Shown here piece by piece: positions 50,376-62,160 of a DNA stretch of 64,000 nt. The notes under the pieces are model-generated. The model was not told the DNA's origin. It did not search any database and saw nothing but the letters and a program-made list of their open reading frames with translations. The number at the start of each line of letters is the position of its first letter. The stretch's first letter is position 1. The translations under genes and the position numbers were made by a program. This stretch comes from Lithospermum erythrorhizon (taxonomy: Eukaryota > Streptophyta > Magnoliopsida > Boraginales > Boraginaceae): positions 1 through 64,000 of the forward strand of contig JADFUC010002375.1 of assembly GCA_019722365.1 (NCBI GenBank). The letters are read 5' to 3'.

Positions 50376-53300
50376 GATATACATATGTACAATCATAAAA
50401 ATATACAGCGTTTCTTAATATCTTATGAAATGTAATACTCATAGAAGATAAAGTGAAGAAAAGTATGCTGGTATTGGTAAGGCAGTTTTGTCAAGAGGTA
50501 CGTAAATGGATCATATTTTGAGGTCTGTAAATGGATCGAATTATATCGAATCCACAGACGCTCAAGCTCTGGCCCGCAGACTGTCAAGTAAGTTTGATTT
50601 GGTCTGATTTCGCCACTCCCTCATATTTTGAGTGTCTTGCCCGTCCGCGATCAATTTCTGTAATTTATTTATTCGCTTGATTCATCTGAATTTGCGAACG
50701 TTTATAAAAGTTCGGTCCGAAATGTAAATCGAGTTCCTAATTAATTTTCAAACTATCCAATTTTTATTATATAATTCAATTGAGTTCCTAATTCAAATCC
50801 AAAAATCAAATTGAAAATAAAATTGATGCAAAAACAATTTAATACCTAAATGATATGCTAATTAAAATTTAAAAATCAAAACATAATTGAAAGAATCACA
50901 ATTGCCGGATTGATTTGGGGGTAGCAAGGGAGGCGCTTTCTAATAAAGTAGTTACTAATGATTTCGGGAGGTAATTTCAGGTTAGCGGTCAAGCGGGTCA
51001 GCCGAGGCCCTTTCATCCCGGCTCGTCAATTTTCACTCTTAACGCCAGCCTTCAGACGTAATCGAGCCATGTTCTAACGCTGGTACTGAATAACGCGAAT
51101 CGAATCACTTTACATTCACTACGCCCCTACCGAGATCACTACTGCTTCATAAAACTACATTCATCACCTTGTTTCAACTATGACTGCTGATAACCGACGC
51201 CAGAGTAATAAAGTTGGCTCCAATAATTTTAACCTTTTATCAAGTTTTTCCGATTTTAAGAGGGCATTATTGTCATTTCATAACAAAAACAAATTAACAC
51301 CCCTACCCCTATCATCTTCTCCAATCTCTAATATCAAAAAATAATTCTAATGGGGCCATTAAACTTCAACCCCTACCTGCATACTACCCCCCCCTTCCTC
51401 CCATTTTCAACCCAAACCACCACCTCCACCACCATCAATAACAACTTCCAACCAACAAATAGCCACCATCATCACAACTCCTTCCATAGTCACCATCTCC
51501 ATCCACCATCTTCTAATTACTAAATCCAAATCTTCATCTTCAAGAGAGTTCAACACCTCCCCTACCTACCTACTCCACCACCACATATTCTATCACCCAA
51601 TTTTTTATGAATATAAATATAAACAATAAGAATAAAGTAATGTATAAGCACTGAGAGATCTAAAAGAAGAATGATTTTATTTCTGATGTAGGCTGAGTAT
51701 TATACATTGTCTTATTTATAATCTTCAAGATACACACACATAAATAAATCAATTAATTTAAAAATCTAGTTGTTCGATATCCTCAATCACCTCTAATTAG
51801 TGTATTGAAACTCAACTAAGGATCTATGCCATTATGTTCTTGGAGGATATACGTGAGTTGGTAAATTGTCAGATGTGTTTCAATTGATTAGTTTATCGAT
51901 AGTTCTTCATAAACCAACTCATACATTGTCTTTAAAAGAATCAAACTCACAGATCAAGCAGAGGAAATATCGATGCTACAATAATCTACCACTATTTATT
52001 AGTTGAGCTATGTCCTGAGACGATCATTTTTGATTTAAGAGTTAACTTTTACGAGTGATATAATGTTAGGAGTAGGTTTGTTCATAACACTTCAAATTCA
52101 ATTTGTGATTAATTTAAACGCTTTTGTCCAACATGCCAATTCAGGTAATATGATTTGCGTTTCTAAGTTTTAATGATTTAAGATTTTTTTCTTTCCAAAT
52201 GATCGAGATTGTTTTTATATATAATCATACCATATCATTAGTTTTGACGAAGTATTGTGATCTGTACTCATTAAATGATATTATTTTATGTACTAATAAT
52301 TTTTATTTAACTAGTAAAATGTAACGCATGCTCCACGTGAAATATTTATATTTCAAACATTTAAACCGATAATAAATAGTAATTAACAATTTAAGTAAAT
52401 TTATAAATTATACTATTATATATACTCCGTAATTCATTTTGTTCCATCATTATATTGATCCCTTTATAATTTTTAGTACATAATTTACTAATATTTAAGC
52501 TTTTTTATCATACTATCTTCATTTTTAAGGTTTAATAAAGAAATTATTTAATTTTATTTATCGTTAGAAAATATCACTTTTCTCTTTTAATAAAATAAAT
52601 GTGCCTTGCGGCTATTTTATTTATCGTTAGAAAACATCACTTCAATTGATTAGTAGTATCAATTATTCATAATCTCAGATTCATTTTAACATATTTAATT
52701 GATGATTGACTAATAATATTTGCACAAAACTAAATAATATTGAAAGACTTTTTTTTTTATGAAATTTTTCAAATTTAGCTACAAGAAAAACAAATTTAAG
52801 AGGCCACACATTAGATGTTCTTGTTCGAATGTGAAATACTCCAAATCAATTATATTGAAAATCAATGGAATAAAGATGACATGTTTCTTTTAAAAATAAT
52901 ATGTTGTGCAATAATTTTTTAATAAGAAGTTAAACCTCAATAATATATATGTGATTAATATTACTTGATATGAAAACTTTTAAAATTTTGACATAAATAA
53001 TAACTTTAATATAAAATATCACAAGAAGTCATTCAAATAGAAGATGAGGGTACCGATTTATATATCGAATGTTCATCAATAAAGTGAATTATATACCTAT
53101 AATATACATATTCATAATGTATTAATATCGATAAATTATATTTCATATAGAGTGAAAAACTAATATAAGTATTATAATGACAAGAGTACTTTTTATTTAG
53201 TTTACTAATTACTAATCAATATTAAATAGTGAACATTGATTTTTTTAATTTCTTTATATATTGGAAATTCAACTCTAATTAATTATTGCATCTATAGTTT

Positions 53301-53395
53301 ATATATAAAGATATTTTTATTTATGTATAAAAAACTAACATGTTAGAGAGGAGATAATTAAAAAAATTAAATTAAATAAAAACATCCAAATCTAT
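50376..53395. other. Intergenic, AT-rich, no gene
   Basis: Begins with the transporter 3' UTR; no canonical aataaa lies close to the stop. From about 51,300 to 51,600 the plus strand is C-rich and G-poor ('cccctaccc', 'caccacc' words). A roughly 30-bp direct repeat, 'tatttatcgttagaaaa' plus 'atcactt', occurs near 52,555 and 52,617. No protein similarity is seen on either strand. Confidence 0.5.
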
Positions 53396-53650
53396 TACTC
53401 CCACCATACTAAATGATTGTCATGCTTCTGGATTTAACCGCTCCAAATCGACAAACTTATGCCTTCATCGATAAACATGAATTTTGATTTGATTAAAATT
53501 TAATGTCATTATTAGAGTACATTAGAAATATTAATATTTGATAAATTTTCATTAAATATTATACAGCCTAAATAAAATATTTGAATTTAATATTTAATTT
53601 GGTAGTAAATCTAAATTTGAACATCGACAACTGTTTAGACGGAGCGAGTA
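53396..53650. mobile_element. Stowaway-like MITE, diverged
   Basis: The left end tactcccaccatactaaatg continues to 'attgtc'. The right end is 'gacaactgtttagacggagc' followed by 'gagta'. The ends are inverted copies with several mismatches and one indel. Length 255 bp, AT-rich, non-coding, with TA at both ends. This fits a non-autonomous Tc1/mariner (Stowaway) element. Confidence 0.6.
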
Positions 53651-54293
53651 TTAGATATGTAACTTGACATTTTTTTTTCAATTGTTGTAATGTAATACAA
53701 ATATTATATAATAATTTAGATATATATTATTTATCAGTATTTTTTAGTATGAGTAGAATTTACTATTGTTATGATAAAATTAAAAAAAATCGAAAGGCAT
53801 TATTAAACACTTTATCTGTTGGTAAAGATGTTAAATATTTTATATATAATTGGACGAAGATGTAGAGCACGAACATATTGCATTAATATATGTACGGTGG
53901 TGAAACCATTGTATGAGACATGCAGAGAAGAGATAAATCTAATTATGATTGAATTGTTATATACAATTTTTAATGCAAAAATTTAGAACTTATTAATTAC
54001 TAATTGTTATAGAGTCCTGCTTAAAATTTTAGAAACATTATTTTAACCAATAGAAAATATTATAATAAAGATAATATAGTAATTAGTAATGTGAAAAAAG
54101 AATAAACACAACCCATACTTTTTATAAGTAAGAGATACAAAGTAATTTAAATTTATTTTTTCAGATTAATTACTTATGTCATAATCATACTCTATAGTAT
54201 GATAATTTATATTGTACAATAATTATTTAATTATATGGTTTCTTCTAGTATGATTACTTGTATTGTATTTTAATTATACAATTATCTATTATT
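53651..54293. other. No feature recognised
   Basis: Very AT-rich spacer between two MITE-like elements. No frames of interest. Confidence 0.5.
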
Positions 54294-54588
54294 CCCTCCA
54301 TCTCTATTTAAGTGATCATCTAGTAAAAAATTTCTCTATTATAATAAGTAATTGTTTCATTTATCCCTTCATCTCTATTTATTTGATTGTTTAGAAGAAA
54401 ATTATTTTATTGACAATGATTGGATTGTGGCGAATTTTCAAGAAAAAATAAAGGACAACCAATTGAAAAAAAGAATATTAGGAGATAAAATAAAATTCAA
54501 TGCAAAAAGTTGCATTGATAAATGAAAGAATTAGTTATAATGAGAATACAAATTTTTGATAGATGATCACTTAAATAGAAATGGAGGG
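54294..54588. mobile_element. MITE with 28-bp terminal inverted repeats
   Basis: The left TIR (54,294-54,321) begins ccctccatctctatttaagt and the right TIR (54,561-54,588) is its inverse with one mismatch ('acttaaatagaaatggaggg' at its end). A second, partial TIR-like copy ('cccttcatctctatttattt') sits inside at about 54,365, suggesting a terminal duplication. The interior is AT-rich and non-coding. The 'ctccctcc' ends are typical of plant mariner-type MITEs. Confidence 0.8.
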
Positions 54589-54866
54589 AGCATGATTTTG
54601 TTGTTTGTGACACTTACATAATTATTGATTGCTTAGGTACTGATTTGTTCGGCAAAAGTTTTAAATTACTAAATTAGATTCAAAAGCTTGATTTAGTGAT
54701 GATTTTAAAAACATCTTACTAATCATAGTAAAAGTTTATTTAAACTATGAAATAATTCGAATTTTTATGATTCAAGTAATAATTGAGTATTATTCTACTT
54801 AAAACAAACTCGAACTAAACAACAGATAGCTAAAGACTACTCATCTTTTCCCTTCCTAGTTAAGAA

Positions 54867-54893
54867 AAGAAATGACACCCGGTGTCATTTCTT
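54867..54893. repeat. Perfect 27-bp palindrome
   Basis: Arms aagaaatgacacc and ggtgtcatttctt (13 bp each) flank a single c. There is no mismatch. It directly adjoins the 25-bp tandem repeat. Confidence 0.9.
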
Positions 54894-54960
54894 ATTAGAC
54901 ACCTCGTGCTTGCTTCTTATTAGACACCTCCTACTTGCTTCTTAGACACCTCAAGTACTA
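54890..54960 (+). repeat. 25-bp tandem repeat, about 2.7 copies
   Basis: ttcttattagacacctc plus a 'gtgcttgc' or 'ctacttgc' tail at 54,890-54,914 and 54,915-54,939, then a shortened 'ttcttagacacctcaag'. The first copy overlaps the right arm of the palindrome. Confidence 0.85.
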
Positions 54961-56560
54961 CATGCATCACTTCAAGGCTAATCAACTTCATTTATATAAA
55001 TAGCATAAACTAAAGAAAGGAACTACACAAAATTTTCTTCTCCTCCTACTTGGCCGCGAACTCCCCTCCTTCTTTCCTAAATTTTTTCTTTCCTTTTAAC
55101 GTGATTCTCCTCTAAATAATAACCTTAAAGTTGCTTTCAAGTTTCTAAGCAAAAGTGTTGATATCAAATAGTGATTGAAGTAGTAGTTGTTGATATTTGG
55201 CTTCAGGTGAGTACCATATCACACGCTTATAATCTTTCATACATTATGAATACGTGTATCAGAGGTATTTTGGGTTGCTGTAAAGTGGGATAACCATTAA
55301 AAGGATTAAGCGAGTATATCAGTATGATAATTAATGAGGTGGATATATGGAAAGTTATTTATTTAGATGAGATTTAGTAAATGTGATCTTGATTATATTA
55401 GTGATAACGTACACGGTAAGTGACAGAAACGGGTTGATTGAACTAATTGTCAGAGGAGAAACTAGGTCAACGCCAATATACGTAGGATATTGAATGTTAT
55501 ATATTTGAGATATTACTATATGACTATATATGGGTAAAGAGTTAATGTTATAAAATAACCTGCTAAATGAGATTATATGTGCTTATAAATCATTTTATTT
55601 ATAATAAAAGATTTAGATGAAAATGAATACATATTTATTGAATATAGGATGTTGAGATTTATGATGCTATGTAAAGATACATGATGATAGAACGTGGTAA
55701 AATTGTGAAAGTTGATATGGTGTCGAGTTGCTAGATGCGATGATATTTATGTAGTTAATAATAAGGTGATATTAATATTATCATAAAATAGGTTATATAA
55801 ATTAGTTATTATTCATTTGTGTATTGTATAATCTTATAGTTGTAGTACGAGATATTGATATGTTTTGATAGGAGGCTGAGGACAACTTGATCAATTACTT
55901 GATGGTAGTAGCTTGAAATAGAATATGTATCGTGGAATTATGCTTGATGGATCGATTGTCCCGTAAGCTATGATTATAGTAATATATAAAAAAGAATGGT
56001 AAATTAATATTGATAGATAAATGATTTAGATAGAAATTTTGAGGTTATGGATGATATTTAAGTGATATTGATGATATAAATACGATGTTAGCGATATGGC
56101 AAATTGTGAAAGTGGATATGATTTTAGAGCTGGGATTATAGAGATGACAGATATAATTTATTCTAGAATCAATCTAAGCTCATATAATCACCTATTCAGA
56201 ATCAATGTACCAAGTGGTCCTAGATTTGTTAGAATCGGGCGCCCCTATAGTCCGGGTATTCAATGGAATCAACGGTCATATGATTTAGCTAAATGTGATT
56301 CGTAGTGAACTCATTCAAGTTAGTTCATAAAGAGATGATCTGGATTTTATCCAGTTTGGTCGGGAGTAGAAGCAACGGTAATTGATTATTGCTATATTTG
56401 GTCTCGTCATTGAGTAGAAGAAACGAAAGTGACGTTTGATTATTACATTATTGTGTCCTCGCTATTGAGAAAAGCAAGAGCGACGTTGATTATTACTATT
56501 TTGGTCTCGTTTGCTTGGAGTAGAAGTTGAACAGACGCTGAATCTCTTTCTTCTATCGAG
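54961..56560 (+). mobile_element. LTR-like or LARD-like repeat debris
   Basis: No coding domain. It has a TATA-like 'tatataaat' near 54,993, a C/T-rich 'ctcctcctacttggccgcg' near 55,042, and a splice-donor-like 'caggtgagtacc' near 55,205 followed by AT-rich text. This is the same order seen in the Gypsy-like stretch at 2,940-5,295. It ends with a tandem repeat at 56,352-56,545. Borders were not found. Confidence 0.35.
56352..56545 (+). repeat. About 50-bp tandem repeat, four copies
   Basis: Unit: 'tttggtctcg' or variant, then 'ttgagtagaag', 'acg', 'gttgattattac'. Copies start near 56,355, 56,398, 56,452 and 56,502 with small indels; the last copy is partial. Confidence 0.7.
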
Positions 56561-57211
56561 GGAGAACTCCAATAGAGTACTTTAATAGAAATATTTGCTG
56601 CTATTATTACATTATAGGAGTGCATGATTGGGTCTCTTTTACTTAAATTTAGTAAGAAAATGAATTATTTGTGGGAGGATATTTTTGAATTTTCTTAAAA
56701 TTTGTGCAAAACTAAATAAGCTTTAGAAAATGGGATGAAGGGAATACTAGGAGCCTCCATCATGCCTCCCCTCAATGAACCTTTATTTGGTACATTTGTA
56801 TTAATCATATTCGGGGTTATGCATCGTTTCATTCCTTTGGTACATTTGTATTTTACGTGCCACCTACTTACGAATTTACTAGTTGTATATGAAACTAAAT
56901 CTAATTTTATGTAAAATTAAAAAATTAACATAAAATATGATGAAAATGACATAAGAAGTTATTTTAGGAGAATCTCATTCTAAACCGGCAAATGCTCCAA
57001 CTCCTCCAAGTGATTTATTAAGTGCCTGTTAATTAATTCAGTTGCGTAGGAGGCCACGTAGTAACATCATAACCACTGGATGCACTAATTTATGAGTGGA
57101 GACCAAAGCTTACATACAGAATCCAAGTGGTCCAACCAATTTGAGATGTCCATAGAGCCTCAAATTTCATATCTCCCTTCATCTCAATAGACAATGGAAC
57201 AGGACTAGAAT
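56561..57211. other. Upstream region of the zinc-motif gene
   Basis: Non-coding. A short direct repeat, 'tttggtacatttgtatt', occurs near 56,789 and 56,839. The last 150 bp hold the likely promoter. Confidence 0.45.
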
Positions 57212-57218
57212 TATAAAT
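57212..57218 (+). promoter_or_regulatory. TATA box, candidate
   Basis: tataaat lies 57 bp before the chosen ATG (57,275). If used, transcription would start about 30 bp before the ATG and the 5' UTR would be short. Confidence 0.4.
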
Positions 57219-57274
57219 ATGTAGTCTCTTTGAGATTATTTAGAAGCAAAAATTGGACAATTACAGTAAAAAAT

Positions 57275-58338
57275 ATGGGACTTAAAGCTTTTCCGTTGTC
57301 AACATCCCAAAATGGATTGGTCACTATTTCCCAAAACTTTTCAAAATTTAGTCATGCAAGAAGTCCTAAATTTTTGGTTGTTTCGGCCAAGCAAGAGGAA
57401 AATGAAAATGAAGAGGGCAAGAAAAAGAAGAAGCAATCCCTTTTTAGTAGTGTGACTGAAGCTCTGGATTTTTCCCAAGTTAGGTCCCCTCAGGATGCTC
57501 AACTTATTGAACAAGCTAGGGAAGCAACCCAATCAGGGGAAAAGATGAGCAGGGAGCAGGTATAAACACGCAAATAAAAAACTATATTAACATGTTATTA
57601 CTTTGAAGATTTGCACAAATTAGTGTCTTGACTTCTCAATATTTAAGTTTAACGTTCAACGCTAAAAAGTATACTATATTCTGTATTAGATGAACCCCAT
57701 TATTAGTTCAAAAGTTTAAAGCAATAAGTATTGAACATGTATGGTGACGGAAGCAAGATTTTTATGTAAGAGTGCGATAATTTGATATCATATAAATAAA
57801 TAAAAATTACAAAAATTTAGGAGGCGAACAACATAAATTTTAAAAGACCGAATATAATTTTTGAAATATTTTTTAATAGAAATATATTTTTCAAAAAATT
57901 AGAGACTAGTTACTCCACCGAACGTGTGTATTAAATTGCATTGATGCTCCTCCCAGTTACGCTACACATATATATTGACCATTTTGAACACAGTATGGAG
58001 CCCTTAGAAGAAAAATTGGCGGTACATACAAAGATTTCTTCAAATCTTACGTTGAAGGTAACAAAATAAATATCTTCTCTATCCACTGATGTGCTTGCTT
58101 CACTAGTGGGCTAATTGGACAATTATATATACTCATGTGATGGCTAATTGAGTGTTGTTTTGCAGTGGATGGACAGTATGTCGAAGAAGGGTGGGTGGAC
58201 AAAACATGTAAAGTTTGCAAGAAAGACACAAAAGGTGAAGCCAGGCAGGTAGATAAGTTGGGTAGATATGTCCATGTAGCTTGCTTGGAGAAACCAAAAT
58301 CTTCTGGCAACTTTTTCACACGGCTCTTCATTAGATGA
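57275..58338 (+). CDS. Plastid-like protein with CX2C-HX2C motif
   Basis: Three exons (57,275-57,559; 57,994-58,057; 58,166-58,338), all GT-AG, join in phase to 173 codons plus stop. I do not recognise a named family. Residues 1-38 are rich in Ser/Thr, Asn, Lys and hydrophobic residues, poor in acidic ones, and end near FLVVSA, which fits a chloroplast transit peptide. An acidic then Lys-rich stretch follows (40-53, KKKKK at 49-53). The segment 55-95 (FSSVTEALDFSQVRSPQDAQ onward) looks helical. The C-terminal half starts YGALRRKIGGTYKDFF and carries CKVC (131-134) and HVAC (153-156), a possible single zinc site CX2C-X18-HX2C. The protein ends FFTRLFIR. The first ATG was preferred over an upstream in-frame TTG. 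The exon chain makes me confident it is a real gene; its role is unknown. Confidence 0.85.
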
Positions 58339-58531
58339 AATTGATTACCAAATATATATATATATTCATTTTTTTTACCTCCTGTATACTACTTTGAAAT
58401 AGTTTCTGGAACTTCCTCAGGGCCGTGAACAAGTATAAATTTGAATTTTTAGATTTACTTTTCTTTATGATGATTCATTTGATTGGCATTGAATGACCTA
58501 GTTCGTGGAGTGTGTGCTTTCAAATTCCTAA

Positions 58532-58756
58532 CAATACAAAAAGTTAAGTTTTAGACTACCAGAATGGGATAGATTAATACCGTCAAAAGTAGATAAAATC
58601 AATGTAAAGGGAAATTTGTCCAAGGATGACTTGGCTAGGTTGATTAAGTGTGGATGTCAACTTGCATCACGCTTCATAATTGAAAAAACGAGTACCATGG
58701 AAATACATGACGCTCCGCCGAAGAAAGATGATGGAGAGTTGCCCAATCCAAGGCAG
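58532..58756 (+). other. Open frame without ATG, possible exon remnant
   Basis: The frame is open for 75 codons, to a TAG at 58,757-58,759. From 58,553 it has protein-like composition: RLPEWDRLIPSKVDKIN, then NLSKDDLARLIKCGCQLASR, ending DGELPNPRQ. A 'gttttag' at 58,548-58,554 could be a splice acceptor. No upstream exon or start is evident and I do not recognise the family. It could be a 3' exon fragment of a lost gene, an alternative last exon of the preceding gene, or transposon-captured sequence. Confidence 0.35.
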
Positions 58757-59089
58757 TAGTTACTAGTTAGTGGGATAATGGGACGACTATGGGCCTAGGT
58801 AGTTGTTGTAAGAAAACTAACTGCATGTAATGTTCACTGGAAGGTAGTTGTTACTTGTTACCATGGGACTTCTATCTTTGTTTCTCCACTCACAAGCGGA
58901 AATCAAGAATCGCCCACAACCTAAAAAATTAAACCCGCCTTGAGTGGTAACTGGTTTTATCACTAATAATCTATAAACCAACTGGTTTTCTTACAACAAA
59001 GGTTTAGTGGTCCAAGGAAAAAGTACAATATATAAAACCAAGGGCGGATCTCAGTGGCCCAACACCAAATACAATGCTTAACCTTTATC

Positions 59090-59096
59090 TATAAAT
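59090..59096 (+). promoter_or_regulatory. TATA box of the HIG1 gene, candidate
   Basis: tataaat in 'ctataaattcaccccttt' lies 109 bp before the ATG at 59,205. A C/T-rich stretch follows, a common setting for plant transcription starts. Confidence 0.55.
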
Positions 59097-59204
59097 TCAC
59101 CCCTTTCTCTCATATTGTTCGATACACATTTTCAAGAAACATCAAACACATATAGATATATAGATTATAGAAGAAGAGAAATACCATTCAGAAAAGTAAC
59201 TGAA

Positions 59205-60465
59205 ATGGATGCAGTACAATCTTGGGTTGCTGAAAACAAGCTCACCAGCATTGGTTAGTACACATTCAATAGTGTGAATAGTTAATCAGCTCTTATGTTT
59301 CTTGTTCCAAAATGTAGTGTTATGATCATTAATCAATAAATTAAATATTCAATATGAGATGAGAAATATTTGGCAACACGTACGGACTTAATAAAGAATA
59401 CGAACTTATGAGTATGATATATACAAACTTTAAATGCATTTAATTTTTACTAAGCACTTTAGCAAGATAGATAGGAACTTTTGAGTATCATATCATACGA
59501 GTTATATACTTATATGTATTCATTTTTCTCTAACATAGTAACATGGTATATTGTTCAATATATACATTATGCAGGAAGTCTATGGGCCTCAGCAGTTGGT
59601 GCTTCTTTAGTTTACTCACATGCCAAGACAACATTTAAGCCGAGTATTAGGCTTATTCATGCTAGGTAATAAGCTAACAATAACCACTTTGGTTAGTACA
59701 CTTTCAAAACAAAATCAGTACAAATTTTCAAAATCATTTAACCACTTTGGTATAGGCTATATTATTCACCTAGTTCTAGTTGTGGGTTCAATATGTGTTA
59801 AACTCATATGAGTTGTGTGCGCTAGGGGCCACGAAATCAGTACAAAATTTCGAAATATTCGACTTAAGCAGCATGTAATAAAATCATGTTTTAAAATAGC
59901 GTGGAACCATAAAAATTAAAGTACTCCCTATCATTATATTTATCATCATGGATTCATGGGCCCTACCAAATTAAAAGATGAGTCGGCCTATCTTTCTCAC
60001 TAAACAAGTTCATTGTTTCACTAATATAAAAATTCATTCAGACAAAATATGGTAGCAGATAACTGATTTAACTTTTAAAATGTGCCTTATTTATCATTTT
60101 TATTAGTTCGTAGTCTATCTACAACAATGATAAGAAAGTTACATTGCACTATGAATAAATACAATTTTGGAAACAAGTAATTTATATATATAATACTAAT
60201 AATAATAATTTGTTTATTTTTTCTAAATCTCAGTATGTAGAACCTTGCAAATAAGAAACCGTGTTTAATAAGCTCATTGTATTTTTGTATAGATAAAATA
60301 CATACTCATGCATAGTGATCTTGTGCCTAACCAATATTCTAAATATTTGTTCTTGATTTATATGGTAGGATATATGCACAAGCTGCAACCTTGGCTGTGC
60401 TTTCAGGTGTGGCCGTGTATCATTACTGCGAAAATCGTGCAAGCAAGCCAAAATCGTCCGAGTAG
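59205..60465 (+). CDS. HIG1-domain small protein, mitochondrial
   Basis: Three exons (59,205-59,253; 59,575-59,665; 60,369-60,465) with GT-AG introns and matching phases give 78 codons plus stop. It starts MDAVQSWVAENKLTSIGSLW. Two hydrophobic segments (about 16-31 and 52-66) flank the motif IHARIYAQ at residues 44-51. This fits the I-H-x-R-x3-Q signature of the HIG1 domain (hypoxia-induced gene 1; yeast Rcf1/Rcf2 relatives). Family members are small inner-mitochondrial-membrane proteins linked to respiratory complex III/IV supercomplexes and cytochrome oxidase. Length and layout match short plant HIG1 proteins. The exons are too short to be found as a long frame, so the splice model rests on the motif and phases. 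Plant paralogues are not well separated by name, so no symbol is given. Confidence 0.88.
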
Positions 60466-60692
60466 ACTTCAAAAAAGAAAAAAAAAAAAGAATAAAATCA
60501 TATCTCAGCTCGTTTGATTTGTAAAAAATTGTTCAACCATGAAGAACACACATAAAATGTTGTCCATGAATGTGACCATGTGAGATAGTGTTATCTGATG
60601 AGATTTCGTAATTTTTGCAGTCTTTACTTGTTGGTTAATGGTTGCACTTTGTTTTCTGAATATACTTTAGAGATTTTTAATTTAGAAAAATA

Positions 60693-60948
60693 TACTCCCT
60701 CCATTCTATAAAGATTGTTCATTTTTTTTTAGCTATAACTTCTTAAATTTCACCTTTAAATATATTTGTTTATTGCATAATATTTTATAAAAAAAAAAAA
60801 ATATATCAACGGGAAAAGAGTTCGAATTCACTTTATCGATATAATTTTCTATCAAGCATTATACAATACAAAACAAAATATCTACGATCAAAATTCAGCA
60901 TTAACAAAGTTCTCAAAAGTAGACAATCTTTGTGGGATGGAGGGAGTA
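60693..60948. mobile_element. Stowaway MITE
   Basis: Left tactccctccattctataaa followed by gattgt; right acaatctttgtgggatggag followed by ggagta. The inverted ends pair over about 26 bp with few mismatches, and TA flanks both ends as expected for the Stowaway target duplication. About 256 bp, non-coding. Confidence 0.85.
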
Positions 60949-61699
60949 CTATATATTTATAGAGTTATAACGAGTTAATTGTTGATTTGATCTCATCAAA
61001 TAGGATCAAGTTGTATTTTGATTAGCAATAGTTCAAACGTAAGGATTTAATCCTGAAAGTAGCTATATGTGGGTGTGATTTAGTTCCCAATTTGGTCCCA
61101 AATACAAATTATGAAATTAACATCTACATGAAATTGAGGACCAAATGGAACACACATAACGACATTCTAGGACTAAATCCCCACTTTGGAACAATCAAGG
61201 TCCAAAAGACAACTTGATTCCACTTTCCGGGACCAAATTGGTAGTTAGCTCGAGTTATAATTGTCAAATTGATCTCATTAAATATGGTTGAGTTGTGATT
61301 TGAGTTCAATTAACGATAATATTTTTTTTAGCAAAATTAAAATGAAAATAATAAATACCATATAATAAAATATGACTTAGTAACATGAATGAATATTAGT
61401 TAATTATCTTATGAGGTATATTTCTTTAATTTAATAATAATATAAAGAAAATGAATATCAATAAAGATGTACATGAAAGTTTACTGTTACTACTTTAGTA
61501 TTTAAGGTAAATTAAACTCATTAACTTTTAGAGTAAATGAAAGTTTAGGTACTTTTATATTTAAAGTTAATTAAAAATCATCATTTATGAATTTAATTAG
61601 GACTTGTTCACATTTTTTGTTACACAAACATCTCAATTATTTTTCAATTTGGTAGATTGAATTTACTTTTTTTAGATGCAATATACTTTTAAGGTTTCT
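60949..61699. other. Non-coding repeat-like DNA
   Basis: 61,075-61,260 contains words such as 'gaccaaat', 'aggactaaat' and 'gggaccaaattgg', common in plant non-coding repeats. The rest is AT-rich. No gene is seen. Confidence 0.45.
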
Positions 61700-62160
61700 C
61701 GTTTTTGTACACAATCTTCACTGCAATTGACAAGAATCTTGGTAAGTTATATTGCTCTTCTTCAATATATTCATTTTTTTTATATATTTTATATATCACA
61801 AAAAACCTCAATTAATTTTCATGTTGATTGTTTTGATTCACTTTTCTTTAGGATGTAATAGAGTTTTTTAGTTTTCACCCATTGCATACCATCCGCAAGA
61901 CAATCGATAAGAATCTTGGTAACTTATATTGCTCTCTTTCTTCAATATATTCAACTATTTTTTATATATTTTACATGTCACAAATAAATCTCCATTATTT
62001 TTCCTCAGTGACATAATTTACTTTTCTTTAGGATGAATAAATTTATGCTTTCGCTTCTTATATACAATCTTTCATGACAAATTGACACGCACTGCAAGTT
62101 CTATATTGCTCTTCTTCAATATATTCAATTATTTTCTATATTTTATATCTGTGCAATTCT
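61700..62160 (+). repeat. 177-bp tandem repeat, about 2.6 copies
   Basis: The word 'tatattgctc' recurs at 61,748, 61,925 and 62,102, exactly 177 bp apart. It is followed each time by 'ttcttcaatatattca' and preceded by 'acaatctt', 'gacaatcg' or similar and 'aagaatcttggta'. The copies also share 'cacttttctttaggatg'-type text. Confidence 0.85.

Noticed and set aside
57230..57274. Upstream extension of the zinc-motif protein
   Set aside because: The extension would start at TTG. The ATG at 57,275 is the first usable start and gives a better transit-peptide-like N-terminus.
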